Of a DNA stretch of 64,000 nt, positions 19,176 through 28,452 are shown piece after piece. The notes below the pieces were generated by a model. It worked only from the letters and a program-made list of their open reading frames with translations. It was not told the DNA's origin and did no database searches. Both the position numbers and the translations under genes were made by a program. Every line of letters begins with the position of its first letter. Position 1 is the first letter of the stretch. Source of the stretch: ZC4RG29 sp964521255 (GTDB lineage: Bacteria; Bacteroidota; Bacteroidia; Cytophagales; Cyclobacteriaceae); NCBI GenBank assembly GCA_964521255.1, contig CAZFRM010000021.1, positions 1 through 64,000 on the forward strand, read 5' to 3'.

Positions 19176-22100
19176 TTACCGCACAATTCTAACCGCTCCT
19201 TGTCTATCGCTATTATCACAAGTAATAACATAGTAGTAAGCATCTTCCTGGAGCGGGCTTCCGTTTACTCGACCGTCCCATGTATTATCGTATGAAATCG
19301 TTTCGTAAATTTTTTGACCTAAACGATTATAAATGGTTAATCTACAATTTTCAAAAGCCTCCGTGTTGGACCAGTTCCAGGTATCATCGATACCATCATT
19401 ATTAGGGGTGAATACAAGAGGTAATTGAACGCTTGCAGGCGAAACGGGAATTACTTTAATAATAATTTCATCTGAACTGCTAAGATCACCGTTGTCGGTT
19501 ACGGTAAGCACAAACTTATAAGTACCTTCCACCAGGTTAGTGATCATAGCTTCACCTCCTGCACTAACGGTCAGGGTAGCGTCATTGGGTCCCTCGACTT
19601 GGGTCCACTCATAATTCATTATTATCCCATCAGAATCTTCACCTGATCCTTGTAGTAAATAAGTATTATCGGGCAAAGTAACGGTAGCATCTTTTCCGGC
19701 ATTAGCTACGGGAAGACTATTGGGGCTCGTCACATTTATGTTAACGGCTGCTGAAGTGCTCACACCATTTTTATCATCCGTCGCCTTAGCTGTTAATGAA
19801 TAATTACCAGCAGGAACATTATTCCAAACAAAGGCATAAGGGTTGGCAGTGTCTTCTCCCAACTTGGTTGTGCCATTATAAAACTCAACCTTAGCTATGG
19901 AACCATCGCTATCGCTTGCACTTGCCGTCAATGTAATGACCGATCCTTGTAAAAAAGCCGCATTATTACCTGGGCTTGTAAGGGAAACAGACGGGAGGCT
20001 ATTGGATAAATTTCCAACGGTCACCGTAATGTTTGCAGATGTTGAAGACCCACCGTTGTTGTCAAAGGCAACCGCCTTTAACAAATAAGTTCCGGCAGGA
20101 ACATTGCCCCACGTAATACTATATGGACTGGTAGCATCTTCACCAAGTTTCGTGTTTCCATAATAAAATTCAACTTTGGTTATTGTTCCGTTTGCATCGG
20201 TAGCGTTAGCTGTTATAGTGATTGATGAATTAGTGGTGAAAGTTGAATTGTTAGCAGGACTTGTTATACTAACCGAGGGTAGAGTATTTGCACGCACGTT
20301 TAGGGTAACAACAGCCGAATTTGTAATTGCATTTCTGTTATCGGTTGCTCTGGCGGTTAAAGAATACGTTCCTGCTGCAACATTATTCCAGTTGAAGCTA
20401 TAGGGACTTGAGGTGTCTTCTCCAAGCTTTGTTGTGCCATTGAAAAACTCAACTTTTGTAACGGTTCCGTCAGCGTCTGCGGCGGTTGCTGTGAGGGTTA
20501 AGGATGCAGGTGCAGTAAAAGTCGAATTATTTGCAGGGCCTGTTAAATTCACAGTAGGCAAAGCGTTAGCTGCATTCACGACTATTGTAATGGCTGCGGA
20601 ATTTGTAATAGCATTTTGATTATCCGTAGCTCTTGCTGTAATCGAATACGTTCCTGCTACAACATTAGACCAGGTGAAGCTATACGGACTGGATGTATCT
20701 TCGCCCAGTTTAGTCGTTCCGTTAAAGAACTCCACTTTAGAAACGGTTCCATTGGCGTCGGTTGCATTGGCATTAATAGTAATGGATGATCCGGCATTAA
20801 AATTTGCGTTATTTGCAGGACTGGTAATATTCACAGTTGGGGCCGTATTCGTATTTCCAACCACGGTAATTGTAACAGGAGATGATGTCGTCGTCGCACC
20901 CTGGTTGTCGGTTGCTTTAGCCGTTATCGTGTAAGTACCAGCCGCAACGTTATTCCATACAAAACTATAGGGCCCTGTTGCATCTTCACCAAGTTTTGTA
21001 GCTCCATTGAAAAATTCAACTTTTGAAACCGTTCCATTGGCATCTGCGGCATTAGCAGATAATGTTATGGATGAACCAGCAGCAAAGGAGGCATTGTTTG
21101 AGGGCGCGGATAACCCAATAGAGGGAGGAGTGTTGGTAGGCGGAGTAGTTGTTGACCCGTATTCATAGGCACCAATATCTGGCGCTGAACCAGAATAAGG
21201 AAAACCTACGTTTGCTCCCTTATCAATGCAGGGGCTGGTGGCTTTTAGCCTATAGTATGGATCAGCGCGATTACCTGACTTGTTTATTTGGGGGTCACCG
21301 GAGAGATTTGAAGAATAAGTTCCCGGTACGTTGCCGATAGGAAGATTTTGAAGGATGTTATTAGTTGCCTGAAGTCCATTTAGCACAGCCCCGGTCGAAA
21401 TTCGGATAAACTGGGGTGGATAGTATGCGTAAGGCCCAGTTGTATTGTTAATTATTAGATTATTTTTTATTTTAACATTACTGCTCGAGCCACCGACTAG
21501 TTGCAAGAATGAGATTTCTTTTTGTCCTGTGAATTCAACAGTGTTGTTATAAATTTCTAGATTACGAAGCCCTTTATTCTCAGTTCTTATGATTCCTGGA
21601 GTAGCTCCCTTAATTTCGTAGAATATATTGTGATGAATTTTCCAATTTTGGTACGGTACTAAATCGCCGCGGTGCTCCCAGTCGGTAATACCCCACTTTC
21701 CCCCATAAAAATAGTTGTGGTCAATCTCAACATCGTGGATGCTGAGCTCCAATCCGTATGAATTTCCTTTTGAGCGTGTGAGACAGTCGAAAATATTGTT
21801 ATATACCCGAATTGTTGGAGTACCCGTTGGATCTCTCCATTTGGTCTTCCAATAAACCAGCGACACATTCCCTTCGAACTTGTTGTTATATAATTCATTG
21901 CCAATCAAGTCGTGATCCAACATCTCCAATACAATTGCAGGAGTCGTAGTTCCATTCCAACCTTCCCATCGCCCGGTGGGGTCAGTGCTTAAAAAGTTGT
22001 CGTGAATTTTGCAATAATGAATCGCCGCTTCAGGCGTGCCTAGGGCTTTAATAGCCGCACCGTAAGTTTCGTCTACATTAATGTGATCAATTTCAATTCT

Positions 22101-22703
22101 CTCAACCTGAGATATGCTTACAGAAGCAGTTGCATAGGCGGAACTGAACCAGGCACAATCCTTGAGGGTGGCATTTGTTAGTCTACAATCCTTAGCATCC
22201 CAAAACCAAATACCAGTGAAGCCGACATATTGTACATTTACTCCTTCAATTAAAACTTTACTTCTTCGTCTCACAATAATTCCTCCATATAAATTCCGGT
22301 TATCTCCATCAATAGTAAAATTTTTAAGAGACTGATTTCCTGAGCTAAAGGAGGGGGAGGTAAGCTGAAATAGGATTTTGCTTGTTATAAATCCGGAAGT
22401 CTGTAAATAATAGAATGAAGACGCGGCCTTAACGATGGTAGCACTGCTCCCGGACCCTTCGATATTTACCTGAACGGGCACATCAAGGGGCCCCTGTTCG
22501 ATGAATGTCCCTGCCGATATTTTAATCGTATGGCCTTGGTTAGCGGGGACTTTAGATAAGGCAAATCGAATCGTCCGCCATGGTTTTCCTGGACTTCCAT
22601 CCCCTGAGGCATCATTCCCGTTTATATCAACATAATAAGTTGCTGCATTAGAAAATTGAACAAGCCAAACAATTAAGACAATTACAATACTTACCCGCTT
22701 CAT
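19176..22703 (-). CDS. Secreted beta-helix / Ig-repeat protein with T9SS type B (CHU_C) signal
   Basis: 1175 residues. Signal peptide to about residue 20. A right-handed parallel beta-helix (about 25-500) opens with YYVDINGNDASGDGS, as in pectate-lyase-like proteins, and is rich in N-x-[FI]-x-x-N turns. Five closely similar Ig-like repeats of about 93 residues follow (about 520-990), each with KVEF[FY].G.TKLGED and G[TN]Y.[LI].A.A.D. A PKD-type module comes next (about 995-1085). The gliding-motility-type C-terminal domain starts LPLVFTPNNDGIDDTW and contains NRLGQKIYE and W.G; this is the T9SS type B signal. It may bind or cleave polysaccharide; no catalytic residues can be assigned. Cotranscribed with the PorP/SprF gene. 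Confidence 0.92.
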   Translation of the reverse strand: MKRVSIVIVLIVWLVQFSNAATYYVDINGNDASGDGSPGKPWRTIRFALSKVPANQGHTIKISAGTFIEQGPLDVPVQVNIEGSGSSATIVKAASSFYYLQTSGFITSKILFQLTSPSFSSGNQSLKNFTIDGDNRNLYGGIIVRRRSKVLIEGVNVQYVGFTGIWFWDAKDCRLTNATLKDCAWFSSAYATASVSISQVERIEIDHINVDETYGAAIKALGTPEAAIHYCKIHDNFLSTDPTGRWEGWNGTTTPAIVLEMLDHDLIGNELYNNKFEGNVSLVYWKTKWRDPTGTPTIRVYNNIFDCLTRSKGNSYGLELSIHDVEIDHNYFYGGKWGITDWEHRGDLVPYQNWKIHHNIFYEIKGATPGIIRTENKGLRNLEIYNNTVEFTGQKEISFLQLVGGSSSNVKIKNNLIINNTTGPYAYYPPQFIRISTGAVLNGLQATNNILQNLPIGNVPGTYSSNLSGDPQINKSGNRADPYYRLKATSPCIDKGANVGFPYSGSAPDIGAYEYGSTTTPPTNTPPSIGLSAPSNNASFAAGSSITLSANAADANGTVSKVEFFNGATKLGEDATGPYSFVWNNVAAGTYTITAKATDNQGATTTSSPVTITVVGNTNTAPTVNITSPANNANFNAGSSITINANATDANGTVSKVEFFNGTTKLGEDTSSPYSFTWSNVVAGTYSITARATDNQNAITNSAAITIVVNAANALPTVNLTGPANNSTFTAPASLTLTATAADADGTVTKVEFFNGTTKLGEDTSSPYSFNWNNVAAGTYSLTARATDNRNAITNSAVVTLNVRANTLPSVSITSPANNSTFTTNSSITITANATDANGTITKVEFYYGNTKLGEDATSPYSITWGNVPAGTYLLKAVAFDNNGGSSTSANITVTVGNLSNSLPSVSLTSPGNNAAFLQGSVITLTASASDSDGSIAKVEFYNGTTKLGEDTANPYAFVWNNVPAGNYSLTAKATDDKNGVSTSAAVNINVTSPNSLPVANAGKDATVTLPDNTYLLQGSGEDSDGIIMNYEWTQVEGPNDATLTVSAGGEAMITNLVEGTYKFVLTVTDNGDLSSSDEIIIKVIPVSPASVQLPLVFTPNNDGIDDTWNWSNTEAFENCRLTIYNRLGQKIYETISYDNTWDGRVNGSPLQEDAYYYVITCDNSDRQGAVRIVR
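19735..21150 (-). repeat. Five tandem Ig-module coding repeats, about 280 bp each
   Basis: Five in-frame repeats in the beta-helix gene. The segment encoding KVEFFNGTTKLGEDTSSPYS is almost the same in neighbouring copies, and matching stretches recur on the DNA level about every 280 bp. Such arrays can expand or shrink by recombination. On the opposite strand they create long meaningless open frames. Confidence 0.8.
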
Positions 22704-23199
22704 TTATTTTTTTAAATAAACACTACAACTCCTTAACTAGTACACCTTGAACTAGTTTAAATATTTCAATGATGGTCTTCTATTTTGGAAAGAACCTTTA
22801 AGATAAGTCACTTGTCACTCTTTCCAACAGTTCTCAGTCCCCTGCATAGCCTACACCACTCGGTTGGTTTCTTTGATTAAAGGCTCATTAACTTTGACAG
22901 TGCAATAATGCTATTTGCGGCTGCGTGGGCAAAATTGCCGTCGATAAAGTACCGCATTTTAGGGTGAACAATGCCTATTTGAAGTCGTAATTTTGTGGGG
23001 AAAAATGACTATAATCACTGCCCCGTTAGACGCTTCTTTATAATTGTAAAAGCTTACTGATGTATATTGTTTGTTACTTTAGGAAGCTGAATGGATTGCA
23101 TCGGGGGTTAATTCAACTCAACATCACATTATTGGAAACTTCGAGAGAGTAAAATTGTTTCTAGGTCATGTAATATTTAGGCGTAGATTAGTGAGCAAT
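22704..23199. other. Divergent promoter region, about 500 bp
   Basis: Spacer between the beta-helix gene (minus) and the C-methyltransferase gene (plus). It contains dyad C at 23005-23018. A direct repeat of AACTAGT near 22735-22757 was noted. No coding sequence recognised. Confidence 0.45.
23005..23018 (+). promoter_or_regulatory. Candidate operator C (ATGAC-TATA-ATCAC)
   Basis: Exact RTGAY-N4-RTCAY dyad, 181 bp before the likely start of the C-methyltransferase gene. The extra upstream ATGAY half-site seen at A and B is absent here. Confidence 0.35.
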
Positions 23200-24468
23200 A
23201 TGGGAAAGAGTAAATGCCGGTTTTGTCAGACACCATTACAACACACCTTCGTTGATCTTGGCATGTCTCCATTGTGCGAGTCCTACATAAAGCCTGATGA
23301 ACTGAAAAGTATGGAACCATTTTACCCACTTCATTCATACGTTTGCGAGAAGTGTTTTCTGGTTCAACTGGAAGAATTTGTCGCTCCTTCAGAGATCTTT
23401 AGCGACTATGCCTATTTCTCTTCTTACTCTGACTCCTGGCTAAGGCACGTTGAGCAGTACACAAATCAAGTGATTGAGCGGTTTCCAATCAACTCAAAAA
23501 GTCTTGTGGCAGAAATTGCCAGTAATGATGGCTACCTGCTTCAATATTTCGTTGCCAAAGGAATACCAGTTCTAGGTATTGATCCAGCAGCAAATATCGC
23601 AAAGTATGCTATTAAGAAAGGAATTAGAACGGAGGTTAAATTCTTTGGCGTGGATACTGCACGCGAAATAGCACAAAAGTATGAAAAGGCAGACCTTTTA
23701 ATTGGGAATAATGTCCTGGCCCATGTACCTGATATTAATGATTTGGTCGGAGGGATGAAAATATTTTTAAAACCTGAGGGTATTATAACTATGGAGTTCC
23801 CTCACTTACTTCGGTTAGTTGTGGGGAATCAGTTCGATACTATTTATCATGAGCATTTCTCCTACTTGTCATTTTACACTGTCGAAAAGATATTCGCTCA
23901 TCACGGCCTGACAATTTTCGATGTTGCCGAATTGCCCACCCACGGAGGCTCTATTCGAATATACGCGAGGCATACAGAGAACGATTCAAAACCTGTGATG
24001 GAGAAAGTTATTGAAATGAGGCGCCGTGAGAAAGAGTTGGGAATGTTAACGCTTGATTATTATAAAAGCTTTGAAGAAAAAGTTCATGAGACAAAAAGAA
24101 AGATACTTGAGTTCCTAATTGATGTAAAACGAAAAGGTAAAAAAGTTGTCGGGTATGGGGCACCCGGTAAGGGAAACACTTTGCTAAATTATTGTGGGAT
24201 ACGAACCGACTTCATAGATTTTACAGTAGACAGGAGTCCTCACAAGCAAGGCAGTTACCTTCCTGGTACATTGATACCGATATTAAGTCCGGAGAAGATA
24301 AAGGAGACAAGGCCAGATTATGTTTTCATACTTCCATGGAACCTTAAGGATGAAATTATTAAGAGTCACTCTTACATTAGTGAATGGGGTGGAAAATTTG
24401 TGGTACCCATTCCGGAACTTTCAATATACGAACCAATTACGAGTGAGATTGGCACCATTATGAATTGA
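23200..24468 (+). CDS. NDP-sugar C-methyltransferase (TylCIII/NovU type)
   Basis: 422 residues from the ATG at 23200; the frame stays open to a TTG at 23155, but homology begins at GKSKCRFCQ. N-terminal zinc site: Cys6, Cys9, Cys49, Cys52. The SAM domain has LVAEIASNDGYLLQYF (about 102-117). A HEHFSYLSF segment and a C-terminal Rossmann-like domain with VVGYGAPGKGNTLLNYC complete the three-domain layout of this family, which adds a methyl branch to a keto-deoxysugar. It supports a branched sugar in the polymer. Followed after 23 bp by a disrupted cytidylyltransferase-like gene. Confidence 0.88.
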   Translation: MGKSKCRFCQTPLQHTFVDLGMSPLCESYIKPDELKSMEPFYPLHSYVCEKCFLVQLEEFVAPSEIFSDYAYFSSYSDSWLRHVEQYTNQVIERFPINSKSLVAEIASNDGYLLQYFVAKGIPVLGIDPAANIAKYAIKKGIRTEVKFFGVDTAREIAQKYEKADLLIGNNVLAHVPDINDLVGGMKIFLKPEGIITMEFPHLLRLVVGNQFDTIYHEHFSYLSFYTVEKIFAHHGLTIFDVAELPTHGGSIRIYARHTENDSKPVMEKVIEMRRREKELGMLTLDYYKSFEEKVHETKRKILEFLIDVKRKGKKVVGYGAPGKGNTLLNYCGIRTDFIDFTVDRSPHKQGSYLPGTLIPILSPEKIKETRPDYVFILPWNLKDEIIKSHSYISEWGGKFVVPIPELSIYEPITSEIGTIMN

Positions 24469-24491
24469 TTCACTTTGTTTAAAAGACTCTT

Positions 24492-25242
24492 ATGAAAGTT
24501 GTTTTATTTTGCGGTGGGCAAGGGATGAGACTACGGGAATATTCAGAAAAAATTCCTAAACCCATGGTGCCTATAGGGTACCGCCCTGTACTCTGGCACA
24601 TTATGAAATATTATGCTTATTACGGACATAAAGATTTTTGTGAATTATCACGAGTATGTTTCTAATGATTTTGTGCTTAAAAAAGGGACAAACATTAATT
24701 TACTCACAAGTGACATCGATGACTGGAGTATTACTTTCGCTGGCACTGGCGAAAATAGTAACATTGACGAGCGATTACTTAAAGTAAGAAAGTATCTTCA
24801 GGAAGAGAAAATGTTTCTTGCGAATTACTCAGATGGATTAACAAACTTTCCGCTTAATGATCATATAGGAAAATTTAAGAAATCAAATAAGGTAGCCTCG
24901 TTCATGGCTGCCAAGCCAACTCAGAGTTTTCACATTGCCTCATTGGATGAGAAAAATACCGTGAAAGGAATATCTTCTTTAAATCAACTAAAAGATGTCT
25001 GGATCAATGCTGGCTACTTCACGTTCAGAACTGAAATTTTTGAATATATTAATCCGGGAGAAGATCTTGTGGAACAACCTTTTCAAAGGCTAATCGAAAA
25101 GAAAATGTTGATGGCGTATCCATTTGAAGGTGTATTTCTTACAATGGATACTTATAAGGAAAAACAGGCTTTGGATGATATGTATGCAAAGGGCTACATG
25201 CCCTGGCAAGTTTGGCGGGAGGGGCCCCGAGCATTTGCCTAA
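24492..25242 (+). pseudogene. Glucose-1-phosphate cytidylyltransferase-like gene, broken by a 44-bp deletion
   Basis: Begins ATGAAAGTTGTTTTATTTTG and encodes MKVVLFCGGQGMRLREYSEK up to the codons for HKD near 24640. Compared with the intact copy at 31736, 44 bp are missing between CATAAAG and GTGAATT. That removes the LGHQADVIKDYF segment and shifts the frame. The rest (from about 24643) stays open to 25242 and matches to the end. In the intact copy AAAGATT occurs at both edges of the missing part, so slippage between short direct repeats explains the loss. Any protein made from the downstream ATG at 24613 would lack the nucleotide-binding N-terminus. Confidence 0.88.
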
Positions 25243-25366
25243 CCATGTTTACCGGTGAAATTTGAAAAGGAAGTGAACCTCTATCGAAGGCAAGATTTGC
25301 CTGAAACGGAGTAAACAGGCAACTGTTAAAACGTTATGATATATATCCAAGAAATAAAGATTGCCA

Positions 25367-25380
25367 TCATTGAATCCAAT
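25367..25380 (+). promoter_or_regulatory. Degenerate candidate operator G (AAGAT-TGCC-ATCAT)
   Basis: Nine of ten specified positions fit RTGAY-N4-RTCAY. The right half continues TGAATCC, as at site D. It ends 47 bp before the epimerase start codon, a spacing similar to site A. Weak on its own. Confidence 0.25.
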
Positions 25381-25427
25381 TGCAGACAACACTTTTTTTG
25401 TGTTGATAAATATAATCACGAAACAAC

Positions 25428-26474
25428 ATGAAAATCCTTATTCTTGGAAACATGGGGTATGTAGGCCCTGCAGTAGTTGACCGTTTAAGAAGCACTTATC
25501 CGCAGGCAACCCTTGTCGGTTATGATACCGGTTTCTTTGGTCACTGTGTCACAAACGTAGACCATCTACCGGAACGGAAACTTGATTGTCAGTATTTTGG
25601 TGATATTCGGAATAATATTCCTGACGAATTGTTAAAGGGAACTGATGCTATTGTAAATCTAGCGGCTATTTCCAATGATCCGATGAGCTTTAAGTTTGAA
25701 TCGGTTACGTTGGATGTAAATCATAAATCCGGCATAGAGGTGGCAAAAAAAGCAAAGGTATTTGGTGTTAAGTCCTTTGTTTTTGCCTCAAGTTGCAGTA
25801 TGTATGGAGAAGCTACCGACGCTCCAAAAAAAGAAGACTCGTCGTTAAATCCATTGACAGCTTACGCCAGGTCAAAGGTTTTGACAGAACAGGACCTTAA
25901 GCCATTGGCAGATAAAAATTTCAAAGTAACATGCTTGCGATTCGCTACTGCCTGCGGAATGAGCCCTCGTTTAAGATTGGACTTGGTGTTGAATGACTTC
26001 GTTGCTTGCGCCCTTTTGTTTAAGAAAATAACAATTCTGAGTGATGGGACTCCATGGAGGCCATTAATTAATATCAAGGATATGGCGAGGGCTATCGATT
26101 GGGCCATTTGCAGGCCAGAATCTATTGGAGAATTTTTGGCAATAAACACAGGAACGACTAGCTGGAACTATCAGGTTAAAGATCTGGCAGAGGCTGTGTC
26201 CTCTGTTGTCCCTGGTGTGGAGGTTTCCATTAACCCGGATGCTCCGGTGGATAAGAGGTCATATCGTGTTGACTTTAGCCTTTTTGAAAAACTTGCTCCA
26301 AATCATCAGCCCAAGCATGATTTAATTTCAACAGTAAAAGAAGTTAAAGAAGGCCTTGAACAAATGAACTTCAATGATGTGAATTTCAGGAACTCTAGCC
26401 TTATACGTCTCAAAGTAATAACAAATCTGCAGGATAAAGGAAAAATCAACAATAATCTTGAATGGGTATCTTAA
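25428..26474 (+). CDS. NAD-dependent sugar epimerase/dehydratase (extended SDR)
   Basis: 348 residues, cytoplasmic. The Rossmann motif is GNMGYVG (7-13), Asp33 probably helps bind the cofactor ribose, and the catalytic pair is Tyr146-x3-Lys150 in YARSK, with Ser122-124 nearby (ASSCSMYG). It acts on a nucleotide sugar, perhaps the CDP- or dTDP-4-keto sugar whose methyltransferase and epimerase genes are close by. The sequence does not tell dehydratase from reductase or epimerase. It lies about 190 bp behind the broken cytidylyltransferase-like gene. Confidence 0.85.
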   Translation: MKILILGNMGYVGPAVVDRLRSTYPQATLVGYDTGFFGHCVTNVDHLPERKLDCQYFGDIRNNIPDELLKGTDAIVNLAAISNDPMSFKFESVTLDVNHKSGIEVAKKAKVFGVKSFVFASSCSMYGEATDAPKKEDSSLNPLTAYARSKVLTEQDLKPLADKNFKVTCLRFATACGMSPRLRLDLVLNDFVACALLFKKITILSDGTPWRPLINIKDMARAIDWAICRPESIGEFLAINTGTTSWNYQVKDLAEAVSSVVPGVEVSINPDAPVDKRSYRVDFSLFEKLAPNHQPKHDLISTVKEVKEGLEQMNFNDVNFRNSSLIRLKVITNLQDKGKINNNLEWVS

Positions 26475-26574
26475 CGTAATTTATCGATTGGGTTATTCGG
26501 CCAAGCCTGGTAGTTGTTGTTTGAACGAAGTGACTGAATGAATTTGATGCTCTTCAAACTATTGGTGGAAACTA

Positions 26575-27209
26575 ATGCTTTTTAATTCAATCGAATTTGG
26601 AATATTTGTACCGGTTGTCTTCATCCTCTATTGATTTTTCTTCAATAGGAATCTTAAGGCTCAAAATTTCTTTATTGTTCTTGCCAGTTACTTTACTTTT
26701 TTTATGGCTGGTGGAATTGGCGGTTTTTGACACTCGTGTTGTTTAGTACCGTGGTTGACTATTCAATTGGGCTATTACTTGCAAAACAGGAAAATCGCAT
26801 TAAGAGAAGAACCGTGTTGTGGATCAGCATTATAGTAAATCTTGGGTTCTTAGGATTCTTCAAATATTACAATTTCCTTATTGAAAATTTTACTGTTGCG
26901 TTTTCTCTTTTAGGAAGAAAAATAAGTCCGGATTCTTTAAGCATTATCCTTCCCGTTGGGATTAGTTTTTATACCTTCCAGAGTTTGAGTTATACAGTCG
27001 ATGTGTACAAGAGAAAACTTGAGCCAACCAAAGATCTGATTGCATTTGCAGCTTTTGTTACTTTTTGCCCGCAACTCGTTGCAGGTCCAATCGAAAGGGC
27101 GACTAATCTTTTACCTCAAGCCCTTTCCAGGCGGAGGTTTGATCAGGAAAGTTTGAAGCCCAAAGTGCCCGTGCTCACAGTCGAATGCCTCCTTTTCACA
27201 ACACTATAG
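26575..27209 (+). pseudogene. MBOAT O-acyltransferase pseudogene (AlgI-like), stop, frameshift and truncation
   Basis: From ATG 26575 the reading is MLFNSIEFGIFVPVVFILY, then TGA at 26632 where the family has Trp. Around 26695 a T-run appears one base short, shifting the frame before the expected YGWWNWRFL. From 26727 the frame is open and typical (FFKYYNFL, LPVGISFYTFQSLSYTVDVY, FCPQLVAGPIERA). It ends near 27170, less than half the usual length of about 470 residues and before the catalytic His region. AlgI-type proteins O-acetylate exported polysaccharides, so the locus once had this decoration. Confidence 0.88.
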
Positions 27210-28376
27210 TGTGTATATCTCCGGAAATGCATTCATATCATTCAGCATTTTCGTGATCTCATCCTTGTAGACACCATTCATGATAATCACCGCATCTGGC
27301 TTATACTCTTTTAAAAAATCAGGCTTAACATATCGCTTACCAATACCGGGTATGTAATTCCCTTCCATGTATGGATTAACGTCAACGACATAATCGATCA
27401 AGCCGATATCATTAAAATTAGTTAAAAAGCCCACGGATTTTGATCCGCCACCCCAGACCACTGTCTTCGAATTTTTCTGCTTCAACTCCGTTAATTTTTC
27501 TCGCCACCAGTTCAGTGTTTCGTTGATTTTAGTAGTGAACGACTTCGTGAGTTTGTACAACTCATCAACTGACTCTTCGAGTGGATGTACTTTAGTGGAC
27601 ATCTCCTTAACAGGTTTCGCCTCCACAAAGAGGTACTGTTCATCATACTCCAGATAGATATCCAATACTTCAAAACCATTTGCTCGGAATAGCCTCGCGA
27701 GTGATCCTGGACTGAAATACGTGCAGTGTTCATTAAAAATGTCCCAGAAGGCCTGTATTTTAAGAATCCTGACGATGCTCGGTACTTCAATTAAAACAGT
27801 GACACCTTCACGATCACCGATCGAATTTCTGATGGTTTTGAAAAATTCATCTGTGGCATGAATATGTTCAAGCGTATGGCGGCAGCAAATGCAATCTGCT
27901 TTCAACTCACCATGTTTTTCGGAATAAAATTCTTTGATAAATCTCAGGTTTGGATTGGGCGCTGTTCTTCCCGGAACCCACGCAGGGTCTATCCCTATAC
28001 CCCGATTATTGCCCAACTCACAGAATAAAGATATAAAATCACCTTTGCCGCATCCGATTTCAATTACATCCTTATTTCTCATTTCATAACGATCAATAAA
28101 GCGGTTGGTAACATCCGTGATAAACTTCCGGAAAGTAGGAGAGAACCCTTGCTGATCTTCATAGCCTTTCGTATAGTAATCGTATGATGTATCAAACGAA
28201 GAATTAAAGATAAATCCACAGTTGTGGCAAAAGCATAACTCAATATCCGTTCGGGGAATACTCAATGCCTCATTCTTATCTCTGATGTTAACGAGACTTT
28301 GGATCGGAGCATTTGGAATACGGAAGAAATCTTTAATGTTTTTGCTGTGACAGCAAGGACAGGCTAAGTGCTTCAT
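27204..28376 (-). CDS. NDP-sugar C-methyltransferase-like protein (zinc N-terminus, SAM domain, Rossmann C-terminus)
   Basis: 390 residues. Cysteines at the N-terminus (CPCC at 6-9; CFCHNC at 48-53) probably hold zinc. The SAM motif VIEIGCGKGDF is at 104-114, followed by CCRHTLEHI. The C-terminal part has VVWGGGSKSVGFLTNF and DYVVDVNPYMEGNYIPG. Same three-part build as the protein at 23200 but clearly divergent. Last gene of a minus-strand operon after rfbF and rfbC (76 bp behind rfbC), so its substrate is probably a CDP-linked deoxysugar. It overlaps the end of the convergent MBOAT pseudogene by a few bases. Confidence 0.85.
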   Translation of the reverse strand: MKHLACPCCHSKNIKDFFRIPNAPIQSLVNIRDKNEALSIPRTDIELCFCHNCGFIFNSSFDTSYDYYTKGYEDQQGFSPTFRKFITDVTNRFIDRYEMRNKDVIEIGCGKGDFISLFCELGNNRGIGIDPAWVPGRTAPNPNLRFIKEFYSEKHGELKADCICCRHTLEHIHATDEFFKTIRNSIGDREGVTVLIEVPSIVRILKIQAFWDIFNEHCTYFSPGSLARLFRANGFEVLDIYLEYDEQYLFVEAKPVKEMSTKVHPLEESVDELYKLTKSFTTKINETLNWWREKLTELKQKNSKTVVWGGGSKSVGFLTNFNDIGLIDYVVDVNPYMEGNYIPGIGKRYVKPDFLKEYKPDAVIIMNGVYKDEITKMLNDMNAFPEIYTL

Positions 28377-28452
28377 AAGTTAACAGGCTTGAGAATTCGA
28401 TGGTTGAAATAACAAATGATTTTAGTGAGCTGCTGGTATGCCTTTCGATCCA

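Noticed and set aside
19897..20934. Several open frames on the plus strand inside the beta-helix gene
   Set aside because: They are antisense shadows of the Ig repeats, with valine-rich low-complexity translation repeated every 280 bp.
19735..21150. Regular repeats that might suggest a CRISPR array
   Set aside because: The unit is about 280 bp, in frame and coding; there are no short repeats with unique spacers.
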